Assembly: GCF_937616625.2 (NCBI RefSeq)
Contig: NC_065572.1
Location: forward strand, 42,497,653 to 42,561,652
Origin: Mercurialis annua
Lineage: Eukaryota; Streptophyta; Magnoliopsida; Malpighiales; Euphorbiaceae
Direction of reading: 5' to 3'
Length of the DNA stretch: 64,000 nucleotides
The number at the start of each line of letters is the position of its first letter. Position 1 is the stretch's first letter. The notes under the pieces were generated by a model that made no database searches, had not been told where the DNA came from, and worked only from the letters and a program-made list of their open reading frames with translations. Below, piece by piece: positions 38,001-50,060 of this stretch. The translations under genes and the position numbers were made by a program.

Positions 38001-39783
38001 AAACGTTTCCCCATTTTAGCGATTTAAGCCAAACGTTTAGAAAAGTTACGAAATAAAACCAAACGTTTACAAACGTTATGAAACAAATCCAAACGTTACG
38101 AAACAAATCTAAACGTTTCCCCATTTTAGCGATTTAAGCCAAACATTTACAAACGTTACGAAACAAATCCAAACGTTTCACCTTTTTTGAGATTTAAGCA
38201 AAACGTTTACAAACATTTACAAATGTTACGAAACAAATTCAAACGTTTTCAAATATTACAGAACAAAAACAAACTTTTCACATTTTTTGCAATTTAAGCC
38301 AAACGTTTATAAACGTTACAAAACAAATCCAAACGTTTCACCTTTTTAGCGAATGAAGCCAAACGTTTACAAACGTTAAGAAACAAATCCAAACTTTTTC
38401 CCATTTTAGTGATTTAAGCCAAACGTTTTTAAAGGTTACGAAAAAAATCAAACGTTTAGAAACCTTACAAAACAAATCCAAATGTTTACAAACATTACGA
38501 AACAAATCCAAATGTTTCCCCATTTAAGCGATTTAAGCCAAACGTTTACAAATATTACAAAACAAATCCAAATGTTTCACCTTTTTAGCGATTTAAGCCA
38601 AACGTTTACAAATGTTATGAAATAAATCCAAACGTTTCCCCATTTTAGCGATTTCAGCCAAACGTTTACAAACGTTACGAAACAAATCCAAATGTTTCCC
38701 CTTTTTTGCGATTGAAGCCAAACGTTTACAAACATTACGAAACAAATCCAAACATTTCACCTTTTTAGAGATTAAAGCCAAGCGTTTACAAACGTTATGA
38801 AACAAATCCAAGCGTTTCACCTTTTTAGCAATATAAGCAAAACAATTAAAAACTTTACGAAACAAATCCAAACGTTTCACCTTTTTAGCGATTCAAGCTA
38901 AACGTTTACAAACATTAAGAAGCAAATCCAAATGTTTCCCTATTTTAGCGATTTAAGCCAAACGTTTAGAACGTTTCGAAAAAAATCCAGACGTTTTGCC
39001 TTTTTAGCGATTTAAGCCAAACGTTTACAAACGTTACGAAACATATCCAAACGTTACACCTTTTTAGGGATTTTTGCCAAACGTTTACAAACGTTACAAA
39101 ACAAATCCAAACATTTTCCCATTTTAGCGATGTAAGCCAAACGTTTTGAAACTAGACCAAACGTTTCACCTTTTTAGCGATTTAAGTCCAACGTTTACAA
39201 ACGTTACGGAACAAAAACAAACGTTTCCCCTTTTCAGCGATTTAAGCCAAACGTTTATAACGTTACGAAACAAATCCAAGCGTTTCACCTTTTTAGCAAT
39301 TTAAGGCAAACGTTTACAAACGTTATGAAATAAATCCAGAAATTTCCCTATTTTAGCGATTTAAGCCAAATGTTTAAAACGTTACGAAAAGAATCCAAAC
39401 ATTTTCCCCTTTTAGCAATTTAAGCCAAACGTTTACAAAACGTTACGAATTAAATCCAAACGTTTCACCTTTTTAGTGATTTAAGCCAAACGTTTACAAA
39501 CGTTACAAAACAAATCCAAGCGTTTCACCTTTTTAGTAATTTTAGCGAAATGTTTACAAACGTTAGCGATTTAAGCGAAATGTTTAAAAACTTACGAAAC
39601 AAATCCAAACGTTTCAACTTTTTAGCGATTTAAGCCAAACGTTTACAAATGTTACCAAATAAATCCAAACGTTTCCCCTTTATAGCGATATAAGCGAAAC
39701 GTTTGCAAACGTTACGAAACAAATCCAAACGTTTCCCCTTTTTAGCAATTTAAGCTAAACGTTTACAAACATTACTAAACAAA
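35088..39783 (+). repeat. 60-bp satellite, block 4
   Basis: Counterpart of block 2, with the same opening (GTTACGAAATAAATACAAACG, then CACAAACATTACGGAAC) and the same series of irregular units. It differs in unit number: early units are deleted at about 35140, and it contains a second TTTGTTTACAAAC...TTTTTGAAAC landmark near 37358, about 1.19 kb after the first near 36170, that block 2 has lost. Confidence 0.95.
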
Positions 39784-40166
39784 GGATATTAAACTCCCTA
39801 GGTGACTCAAGTCTCAGGTAATTTCAGAAAGGTCACTAAAATCAATTTTCTAACAAAATGGTCACTGAACTATACCTTTTATTACAAAAGTGTTCACCCA
39901 TATAAAACGACGTAAAACCCTAACATTTTTGCTTACGTGGCAAGCCAAAATTACAAAAAGGAATATAGTTCAGTGACCTTTTTGTAATAAAAGGAATAAC
40001 CCAATGATTTTTTTATAGTTAACAAAAAGTTTAATGTTCTTTTCGTAACAATAGAAATATTTTTGTAATAGAAGGTATAGTCCAGTGACCATTTTGTATG
40101 AAAATTGACTTTAATGACCATTTTGAAATTTCCTGAGACTTGAGTGACTCAGGGAGTTTAATATCC
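39784..40166 (+). mobile_element. MITE, copy 2 (383 bp)
   Basis: Same length and termini as copy 1, with the same flanks (CATTACTAAACAAA on the left, TTAAACAAATCC on the right). There are only a handful of base differences (for example TTTCAGAAAGG versus TTTCAAAAAGG). It was copied by the segmental duplication, not by a second transposition. Confidence 0.85.
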
Positions 40167-43100
40167 TTAAACAAATCCAAACGTTTCTCCTTTTTAGCAA
40201 TATAAGCCAAACGTTTACAAATGTTACGAAACAAATCCAAACGTTTCGTCTTTTTAGCAATTTAAGCCAAACGTTTACGAACATTGCAAAAAAATTTCAA
40301 ACGTTTCCCCATTTTATCGATTTAAGCCAAATGTTTAAAATGTCACGAAACAAATCCAAACGTTTCACCTTTTTGGCGATTTAAGCCAAACGTTTAAAAC
40401 GTTGCGAAACAAATCCAAACATTTCACCTTTTTAGCAATTTATGCAAAACGTTTACAAACATTATGAAACAAATCGAAGTGTTTCATCTTTTTAGCGAAA
40501 GAAAAAACCAAGTATTTCACCTATTTTTGGCAATTTAAGCCAAACGATTATAAACGTTACGAAACAAATCCAAGCGTTTCTTTTCTTTAGCAATTTAAGC
40601 CAAACGTTTACAAACGTTACGAAACAAATCCAAGCGTTTCACCTTTTTAGAAATTTAAGCCAAACGTTTACAAAGATTACGTAACAAATCCAAATATTTC
40701 ACTTTTTTAGCAATTTAAGCCAAACGTTTACAAACGGTACGAAACAAATCCAAACGTTTAACCTTTATAGCGATTTAAGCCAATCATTTACAAACGCTAC
40801 GAAACAAATCCAAATGTTTCACCTTTTTAGCGATGTAAGCCAAACGTTTACAAACGTTACAAAACAAATCCAAGCGTTTCACATTTTTAGCAATTTAAAC
40901 CAAATATTTACAAACGTTACGAAACAAATCAAGCATTTCATCTTTTGATCAATTTAAACCAAATGTTTACAAACGTTGCGAAAAAATCCAAACGTTTAGC
41001 GATTTAAGCAAAACGTTGAAAAGGTTACGCAACCAATCCAAATGTTTCACCTTTTTAGCAATTTAAGCGAAACGTTTACAAACGTTACGAAACAAATCCA
41101 AGCGTTTCACGTTTTTAGCAATTTAAGCCAAATATTTACAAACGTTACGAAACAAATCCAAGCGTTTCACCTTTTTAGCAATTTAAGCAAAACGTTTACG
41201 AACGTTACGAAACAAATCCAAGCGTTTCACTTTTTTAGCAATTCAAGCCGAACGTTTACAACCGTTACGAAACAAATCCAAACATTTCACCTTTTAAGCG
41301 ATTTAAGCCAAACCTTTACAAACATTACAAAACAAATCCAAACGTTTCACCTTTTTAGCGATTTAAGCGAAACGTTTGCAAACGTTACGAAACAAATCCA
41401 GACGTTTCACCTTTTTAGCGATTTAAGGAAAACGTTTACAAACGGTAAGAAACAAATCCAAATGTTTCGCCTTTTTAGTGATTTAAGCCAAACGTTTACA
41501 AACGCTACGAAAAAAATCACAACGTTTCACCTTTTTAGCAATTTAAGCCAAACATTTACAAACGTTACGAAACAAATCCAAACGTTTCACTTTTTTTGCG
41601 ATTTAAGCCAAACGTTTGCAAACGTTACGAAACAAATACAAACGTTTCCCCTTTTAGCGATTTAAGCCAAAAGTTTTCAAATGTTATGAAAGAAATCCAA
41701 ATGTTTTACCTTTTTAGCTATTTAAGCCAGATGTTTACAAACGTTACAAAACAAATCCAAATGTTTCACCTTTTTAGCAATTTAAGCCAAAAGTTTACAA
41801 TCGTTGCGAAACAAAACCAAACGTTTAAACGTTATGAAACAAATTAAAACGTTTCACCTTTTTAGTGATTTAAGCCAAACATTTACAAACGTTACGAAAC
41901 AAAACCAAGAGTTTCACCTTTTTAGCAATTTAAGCCAAATGTTTACAAACATTACGAAACAAATCCAAGCGTTTCACCTTTTTAGCAATTTAAGCCAAAC
42001 GTTTACCAAAGTTACGAAACAAATCCAAACGTTTCAACTTTTTAGCAATTTAGGCCAAACGTTTACAAACGTTACGAAACAAATCCAAACGTTTCACCTT
42101 TTTACTGATTCAAGCGGAACGTTTACAAACGTTATGAAACAAAACTAAACGTTTCCCCTTTTTAGCGATATTAGCCAAACGTTTACAAACTTTACGAAAC
42201 AAATTCAAACTTTTCCCCATTTTAGCGATTTCAGCTAAACGTTTAAAACATTACGAAACAAATCCAAACATTTCACCTTTTCAGCGATTTAAGCCAAACG
42301 TTTACAATAGTTACGAAACAAATCCAAACGTTTCACCTTTTTCGCGATTGAAGCCAAACGTTTACAAACATTATGAAACTAATCCATACGTTTCGTATTT
42401 TTAGCAATTTAAGCCAAAAGTTTACAAACGTTACGAAACAAACCAAGCGTTTCACCTTTTTAGAGATTTAAGCCTAACGTTTATAAACGCAACGAAACAA
42501 ATCCAAACGTTTCCCCTTTTTTAGCAATTTAAGCCAAACGTTTACAAACGTTACGAAATAAATCCAAGCGTTTTACCTTTTTAACAATTTAAGCCAAACG
42601 TTGACAAGCATTATGAAACAAAACAAAAATTTTAAAACGTTACGAAACAAACGTTACAAAACAAATCGAAACGTTTACAAACATTACGAAACAAAGCCAA
42701 ACGTTTCACCCTTTTTACGATTTAAGCCAAACGTTTACAAACGCTACGAAACAAAACCAAATGTTTCACCTCTTTAGCGATTTAAGCCAAACATTTAAAA
42801 ACGTTACGAAACAAAACCAAACGTTTAAAAAGTTACGAAACAAATCCAAACGTTTACAAACGTTACGAAACAAAACCAAACATCTCACCTTTTTAGTGAT
42901 TTAAGCCAAACATTTACAAACGTATGGAACAAATCGAAACGTTTGAACTTTTTAGCGAGTCAAGCCAAACGTTTACAAAGATTACGAAACAAATCGAAAT
43001 TTTTCACCTTTTTAGCAATTTAAGCCAAACTTTGCAAACGTTACGAAACAAATCGAAACGATTCCCCTTTTTAGCGATTTAAGCCAAACGTTTACAAACG

Positions 43101-46100
43101 TAACGAAACAAATCCAAACGTTTCACCGTTTTAGCGATTTAAGCAAAACGTTTACAAACGTTACGAAACAAATCTAAATGTTACACTTTTTAGCGATTTA
43201 AGCCAAACGTTTACAAACGTTACGAAATAAATCCAACTGTCTTACCTTTTTAGCAATTTAAGCAAAACATTTACTAACGTTACGAAACAAAACCAAATGT
43301 TTCACATTTTTAGTGATTTAAGCCAAACGTTTACAACCGTTACGAAACAAAACCAAACGTTTCACCATTTTAACGATAAAAGCCAAACATTTACAAACGT
43401 TGCGAAGCAAAACCAAACGTTAAAAACGTTAAAAACAAACGTTATGAAACAAATCCAAACGTTTACAAACGTTACGAAACAAAACAAAACGTCTCACCTT
43501 TTTAGTAATTTAAGCCAAACATTTACAAACTTTACGAAAAAAAACCAAACGTCTCACCTTTTTAGTGATTTAAGCCAAACATTTACAAACGTTACGAAAC
43601 AAAACCAAACGTTTCACCTTTTTAGCGATTTAAGCCATTTGTTTACAAACGTTACGAAACAAATCCAAACGTTTCACATTTTTAGTGATTTAAGCCAAAT
43701 GTTTACAAACGTTACGAAACAAATCCAAACGTTTCACATTTTTTGTGATTTAAGCCAAATGTTTACAAACGTTACGAAACAAATCCAAACGTTTCACATT
43801 TTTAGTGATTTAAGCCAAACGTTTACAAAAGTTACGAAACAAATCCAAACGTTTCACATTATTAGTGATTTAAGCAAAACGTTTATAAACGTTACTAAAC
43901 AAATCCAAACATTTCCCCTTTTTAGTGATTGAAGCCAAACGTTTACAATTGTTACGAAACGAATACAAATGTTTTGAAATAAATCTAAATGTTTAAAACA
44001 TTACGAAACGAATCCAAGTGTTTCACCTTTTTAGCGATAAAAGCCGAACGTTCACAATGTTTACGAAACAAAACCAAACGTTTCACCTTTTTAGCGATTT
44101 AGGCCGAACGTTTACAAACGTTATGAAAAAAATCCTAACCTTTCACCTTTTTAGAGATTTAAGCCGAACGTTTACAAATGTTACGAAGCAAAACTAAACG
44201 TTTCACCTTTTTTGGGATTTAAGCCGAACATTTACAAACGTTACGAAACAAATCCAAACGTTTAAAAACATTACGAAACAAATCCAAGAGTTTCTTCTTT
44301 TTAGCAAATTAAGCTAAACATTTACAAACGTTACGAAACAAATCCAAACGTTTCATCTTTTTAGTGATTCAAGCTGAACGTTTACAAACGTTATGAAACA
44401 AAACCAAACGTTTCACCTTTTTAGCTATATTAGCCAAACGTATACAAAGTTTACGAAACAAATTCAAACGTTTCCCCATTTTAGCGATTTCAGCTAAACG
44501 TTTAAAACGTTACGAAACAAATCCAAGCGTTTCACATTTTTAGCAATTTAAGCCAAATGTTTACAAATAATACGAAACAAATCCAAGCGTTGCACCTTCT
44601 TAGCATTTTAAGCCAAACGTTTACAAACATTACGAAACAAATCCAAGCGTTTCACCTTTTTAGCAATTTAAGCCAAACGTGTACAAACATTACAAAAAAA
44701 AACCAGGCGTTTCACCTTTTTAGCAATTTAAGCAAAACGTTTACAAACGTTACGAAACAAATCCAAGCGTTTCACCTTTTTAGCAATTGAAGCAAAGCGT
44801 TTACAAATATTACGAAACAAATCCAAGCGTTTCACCTTTTTAGCAATGTAAGCCAAACGTTTACAAACGTTACGAAACAAATCTAAGCGTTTCACCTTTT
44901 TAGCAATTTAAGCCAAACGTTTACAAACGTTACGAAACAAATCCGAACGTTTGACCTTTTTAGCGATTTAAGCCAAATGTTTACAAACAATACGAAACAA
45001 ATCCAAACGCTTCACCTTTTTAACAATTTAAGCCAAACCCTTACAAACGTGACGAAACAAATCCAAACGTTTCACCTTTTTAGCGATTTAAGCCAAACGT
45101 TTACAAATGTTACCAAACAAATATAAATTTTTCACCTTTTTAGTGATTTAAGCCAAACGTTTACAAACGTTACGAAACAAATCCAAACGTTTCACCTTTT
45201 TAGCGATTTAAGGCAAACGTTTTCAAACGTTACGAAACAAATCCAAATATTTCACCTTTTTAGCGATTTAAGCCAAACGTTTACAAACGTTACAAAACAA
45301 ATCCAAATGTTTCACCTTTTTAGCAATTTCAGCCAAGCGTTTACAAACGTTATGAAATGAAACCAAACGTTTAAAACGTTGTGAAACAAATTAAAACTTT
45401 TCACATTTTTAGCGATTTAAACCAAACGTTTACAAACGTTTCGAAACAAAATCAAGCGTTTCACCGTTTTAGCAATTTAAGCCAAACGTTTACAAACATT
45501 ACAAAACAAATCCAAGTGTTTCACCTTTTTGAGCAATTTAAGCCAAATGTTTACAAACGTTACGAAATAAATCCAAGCATTTCACCTTTTTTGTAATGTA
45601 AGCCAAACGTCTACAAACATTACAAAACAAATCCAAGCGTTTCACCTTTTTAGCAATTTAAGCCAAATGTTTACAAACGTTACGAAACAAATCCAAGCGT
45701 TTAACCTTTTTAGACATTTAAGCGAAACGTTTACAAACATTACCAAACAAATCCAAGCGTTTCACCTTTTTAGCATTTTAAGCCAAAAATTTACAAACAT
45801 TACGAAACAAATCCAAGAGTTTCACCATTTTAGTAATTTAAGCCAAACGTTTACAAACTTTACCAAATAAATCCAAATGTTTCACCTTTTTAGCGATTTA
45901 AGTCAAACGTTTACAAACGTTACGAAACAAATCCAAACGTTTTACCTTTTTAGCTATTTAAGCCAAACATTTACAATGGTTTAGAAACAAATCCAAATGT
46001 TTCACCTTTTTAGCAATTTAAGCCAAACGTTTACAAACGTTACGAAACAAATTCAAGCATTTCACCTTTTTAGCAATTTAAGCCAAACGTTTACAAATGT

Positions 46101-47038
46101 TACAAAACAAATCCAAGCGTTTCACCTTTTTAGTAATTTTAGCTAAATGTTTATAAACGTTAGCAATTTAAGCTAAATGTTTAAAAACTTACGAAACAAA
46201 TCCAAACGTTTCAAATTTTTAGCGATTTAAGCCAAACGTTTACAAATGTTACGAAATAAATCCAAACGTTTCCCCTTTATAGCTTTATAAGCCAAACGTT
46301 TACAAACGTTACGAAACAAATACAAGCGTTTCCCCTTTTTAGCGATTTAAGCCAAACGTTTACAAACATTACTAAATAAATCCAAACGTTTCTCCTTTTT
46401 AGCAATTTAAGCCAAACATTTACAAACGTTAAGAAACAAATCCAAACATTTCGCCTTTTTAGCAATTTAAGCCAAACGTTTACGAACATTACAAAAAAAA
46501 TTCAAACGTTTCCCCATTTTATCGAATTAAGCCAAACGTTTAAAACGTTACGAAACAAATCCAAACGTTTCACCTTTTGGCGATTTAAGCCAAACATTTA
46601 AAACGTTACGAAACAAATCCAAACGTTTCGCCTTTTTAGCAATTTAAGCCAAACGTTTACGAACATTACGAAAAAATTTCAAATGTTTCCCCATTTTATC
46701 GATTTAAGCCAAACGTTCAAATTATCACGAAATAAATCCAAACGTTTCACCTTTTTGGCGATTTAAGCCAAAGGTTTAAAACGTTGCGAAACAAATCCAA
46801 ACGTTTCACCTTTTTAACAATGTATGCAAAACGTTTACAAACATTACGAAACAAATCGAAGTGTTTCATCTTTTTAGCGATTGAAGCCAAATGTTTACAA
46901 ACGTTACGAAACAAATCGAAACATTTCACATTTTTAGCAATTTAAGCCAAACGTTTACAAATGTAAGAAAAATTAAGTGTTTCACCTATTTTTAGCAATT
47001 TAAGCCAAACGTTTATAAACGTTATGAAACAAATCCAA
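40167..47038 (+). repeat. 60-bp satellite, block 5
   Basis: Counterpart of 21106-26676. It contains a stretch (about 43640-43870) of nearly identical units of the CACATTTTTAGTGATTTAAG variant that has no equal in copy I, a sign of recent local amplification. It is interrupted at its right end by the CACTA element. Confidence 0.95.
47036..47038 (+). other. CACTA target-site duplication, left
   Basis: CAA immediately before the CACTACT terminus, repeated at 58233-58235 after the AGTAGTG terminus. Three-base duplications are diagnostic of CACTA elements. Confidence 0.9.
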
Positions 47039-47054
47039 CACTACTAAAAAACAG
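47039..47054 (+). repeat. CACTA terminal inverted repeat, left
   Basis: CACTACTAAAAAACAG, the perfect reverse complement of the right terminus. Confidence 0.95.
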
Positions 47055-47390
47055 TGATTTTGTGACGGAAATTTGTGACGGACAAATCCGTCACAAATTT
47101 GTGACGGATTTGTGACAGACTAGTGTAGGATTTATATTTTTGTGACGGATAAAACTTTTGGTTGCAAATTTTTTCGGAAAGAAAATAGTGACGGATTTGT
47201 GACGTATTTATGACGGATATTAATGACGGATTTATTTTCCGTCACAAATACTTATTATTGTGACGGAATGGTGAAGGATATATCTGTCACAAATCTTTGT
47301 GACGGACTCAGCCGTCACAATTATGGAATTGTGATTGTCCGTCACAATTCCGTCACAAATTTGTGACGGAATTGTGACGGATGTATTTTA
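47055..47390. promoter_or_regulatory. subterminal TGTGACGG repeats, left
   Basis: At least a dozen exact copies of GTGACGG or CCGTCAC, plus near matches (GTGACAG, GTGACGT, ATGACGG), in both orientations. Several are arranged as inverted pairs such as GACAAATCCGTCACAAATTTG. In the En/Spm system such short subterminal motifs bind the element's second protein (TNPA) and mark the ends for transposition. Binding here is inferred from position and family, not shown. Confidence 0.8.
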
Positions 47391-47462
47391 TTAACTGCAA
47401 AACACAAATAGGTGTTGCCGTTTTCTTTCGATTAATCAAAAATATTATCAGCAATATTTCCT

Positions 47463-47935
47463 TCTTCACAAATCCATGGCAAAAACCTAACTCAACAAAT
47501 CCATGGCAAAAACCTAACTCAACAAATCTCAACATTCTTCATTCTCTACCATTGCCTACGATTTTACCATTCCCTAATTCAACAAATCCATGGCAAAAAC
47601 CCTAATTTCAGTTTGAGTATAGTCTGAAACTGAAATTTCAGTCTCTACGAGCAACATACAATTTCTACAAATCCCTAACTCAACAAATCCTTAATTTCAG
47701 TCTCTACCTGAGCAACATACATTTTCGTGTACGAGTACAGTGTGAGTGATTTTTTAGGGTTTTCAACAGTTTGAGCACTGCTGCTACGAGTACAGTGTGA
47801 GTGATTCCCTAACTCAACAAATCCTTCACTCCTTCAAGTTCAGGTGAGTACATTCTCTGTTTTGTTAAGGAATTTCAGTTTCCCCTATTTTTCTCAACAA
47901 ATCCCTAACTCAACAAATCCCTAATTTCAGTCTCT
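47463..47935 (+). repeat. short direct repeats near the CACTA left end
   Basis: Tandem copies of CAAATCCATGGCAAAAACCT, spaced about 27 bp, with a further copy near 47583. They are followed by scattered copies of CTAACTCAACAAATCC (near 47671, 47812, 47900) and two of ACGAGTACAGTGTGAGTGATT. Role unknown; they lie where the promoter or first exon would be expected. Confidence 0.75.
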
Positions 47936-48436
47936 ACCGTTGGCTACGAGTACTGTGCTATTTGAACAATTTTAATCCCAGAGAATGATGCTACTTGAAC
48001 CGTTTCAACTGAGACGCTGCTATCGGTAAGCATTCCAAAGCTCTATTTCCTTTTCGATTAATTTTTTGGAGATGGAATGATTTTAAAGAATACATGGAAA
48101 TTTCAATATTTGTGTATGTGCAGCTAAGTTGTAGAAACTGACAGCAAATTTATATATATTTCTGTTTGATGACCTGCTATGATATTTTAGCCAATTGTTT
48201 CTTTTGCGCTAGTGCTAGGAAGAATTAATGGGTGATTTAGACTCATGTAATTAATGTCTTGCTCTCAAGTAGTTGCTCAATGCAATCATTTGATACTCTA
48301 ACAGTAACTTTTGAACTTAATAAACCAATCATTTACTTTTGAACTTTCTGACAGTTCATAGAATGTAGCTTTGATAAAGTTGTGAATTAATTAGTTTATA
48401 AAATGAGTAGCCAGTGATAATGTTGTTTGGAAGTCA

Positions 48437-48602
48437 GAATCTCATCACAATTAATTAGTTTAGTAGACGTCACATGTTTCTGAATTAGTTTAGTAGACGT
48501 CACATGTTTCTGAATCTCTTTTTGAAATACATGTTACTGAAGCTCTTTCTGAATTACATGTTTCTGAAGCTTATTTTGAATTACATGTTTCTGAAGCTGC
48601 TC
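48437..48602 (+). repeat. degenerate minisatellite in CACTA 5' region
   Basis: TTAGTTTAGTAGACGTCACA occurs twice in tandem and runs on into several copies of ACATGTTTCTGAAGCTC-like units of about 27-30 bp. A 65-codon frame across the tail is a by-product of the repeat, not a supported gene. Confidence 0.7.
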
Positions 48603-49922
48603 TTTCATTTTAATGTCAAAGAATTAATGGGTGAGTACACTGCTAGTGATTTGAATTTCCTCTTGATTTGTATTAATCATTTTGACAACTTGGAAAACTG
48701 AGATCTAATTTCCTCTTGATTTGAATTTTTTGACATCAATTATTTTAAGCAGTTGGTTTTATCTTTTGATTGAGCCTGGTCATTTATTTGTCTAGCTTAA
48801 AATTGTTTTCCTCCTTTCTATTTTAGCTCGTCACTTGAATGTCCATACAATGTCTCTTATTGCAATTTCATAACATACTCATCATTTCCTTCTTACATCA
48901 ATTATTAACTTACTCATAATGATATTTTTTATTTTTCAAGTTTAAAGTTTGGACTGTTTTATTAATTTTATTTCCTTCTAATAGCAAATGTCTCTCAATT
49001 TTGCAGGTATTTACTTTGTTTTCTATACTAGTCTCATTACTATTTCAGGCCCTTACGCTAGGGCTCCATAAAGGTATGTGCTCACTTGAAAGTGGAATCA
49101 ACTGGCTGTACTTCTGAATTGAGTTCATATAGAAGAATTGTTTTATTTTTCGCTATTGATTGAGGACAATTTGCAGGTCCATATTTGTCATTGGGTTTAT
49201 GTGTTGATTGAAGAGATTGAAAGATAAGCTGTTGATGTGAAAAACTCATACTGATGGCTACTTGTTGATCGCTACAAATGCATTCTTAAATCAGCAAAGA
49301 ACAAAGGTGAGTAAAACTAAATTGGAGGGGCTAATTAATTAAAACATGTATAGTACAAGTAAAAGCCTCAATATGGGTTTAGCCATTTTTCAAACATTTT
49401 AAGGGAGAGAATCTGTGTCTTAAAAGAAAGCGTGTTTGACAATGGATATGAGGCATGATTATTGTTAATGGATGTCCATAATATTTGTGACGTAAGAACA
49501 ACTACTCTTTTACTACTCATAGACGTATGTATTTCTTCTCTCTCTATATATAAAGCTTGTGACGGTGGAAATGAATCAATAGCTTCATTTCCACTCTGTT
49601 TGGTTAGTCAGTGAGCAGCTGAGTGCAAGTCACCTTCATTTTATCATTGACTTTATTTAGTTATCTCATTAATTAATACTGTTTCATGCATAAATCTGTT
49701 GTTCGTGACTTATTTAGACTAAATTTGCATCAATTAATACTCTTTTTGGTTGGTTGGTTGGTATGTTAAAACCTGATTATGTTCATGAGATGTTTGCATA
49801 AAGTTTCTGCTTAGCTTCTTCTTTGTTATAGTAGTGTCCACCCATGAAGTGCTGCATTTGATTTAGCTTTCTTCATTTACTAAATTGATTATTCTATAGA
49901 ATTTTCATTTATATTGATAAGG

Positions 49923-50060
49923 AATAACAATGTATAATGTTATTATGCTTTAACATAAAAAAATGCATAATGTTTGGCAGAAATTTAGAAAGTACAAGTA
50001 TGAACCGAGAATGGATGAAATTTGGAAGTATAAGTATGATCCGAGAAATTTCATCCCAGG
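49923..50060 (+). pseudogene. displaced duplicate of the TNP2 first-exon start
   Basis: Matches 51183-51290 closely: ATGTTATTATGCTTTAACAT, then CATAATGTTTGGCAGAAATTTAG and a copy of the start-codon context (ACCGAGAATGGATG). After about 100 bp it diverges into a second, shorter echo of the same words (AAGTATAAGTATGATCCGAG) and closes. It is a partial duplication of the acceptor and N-terminal coding sequence 1.26 kb upstream of the real one. Confidence 0.75.
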
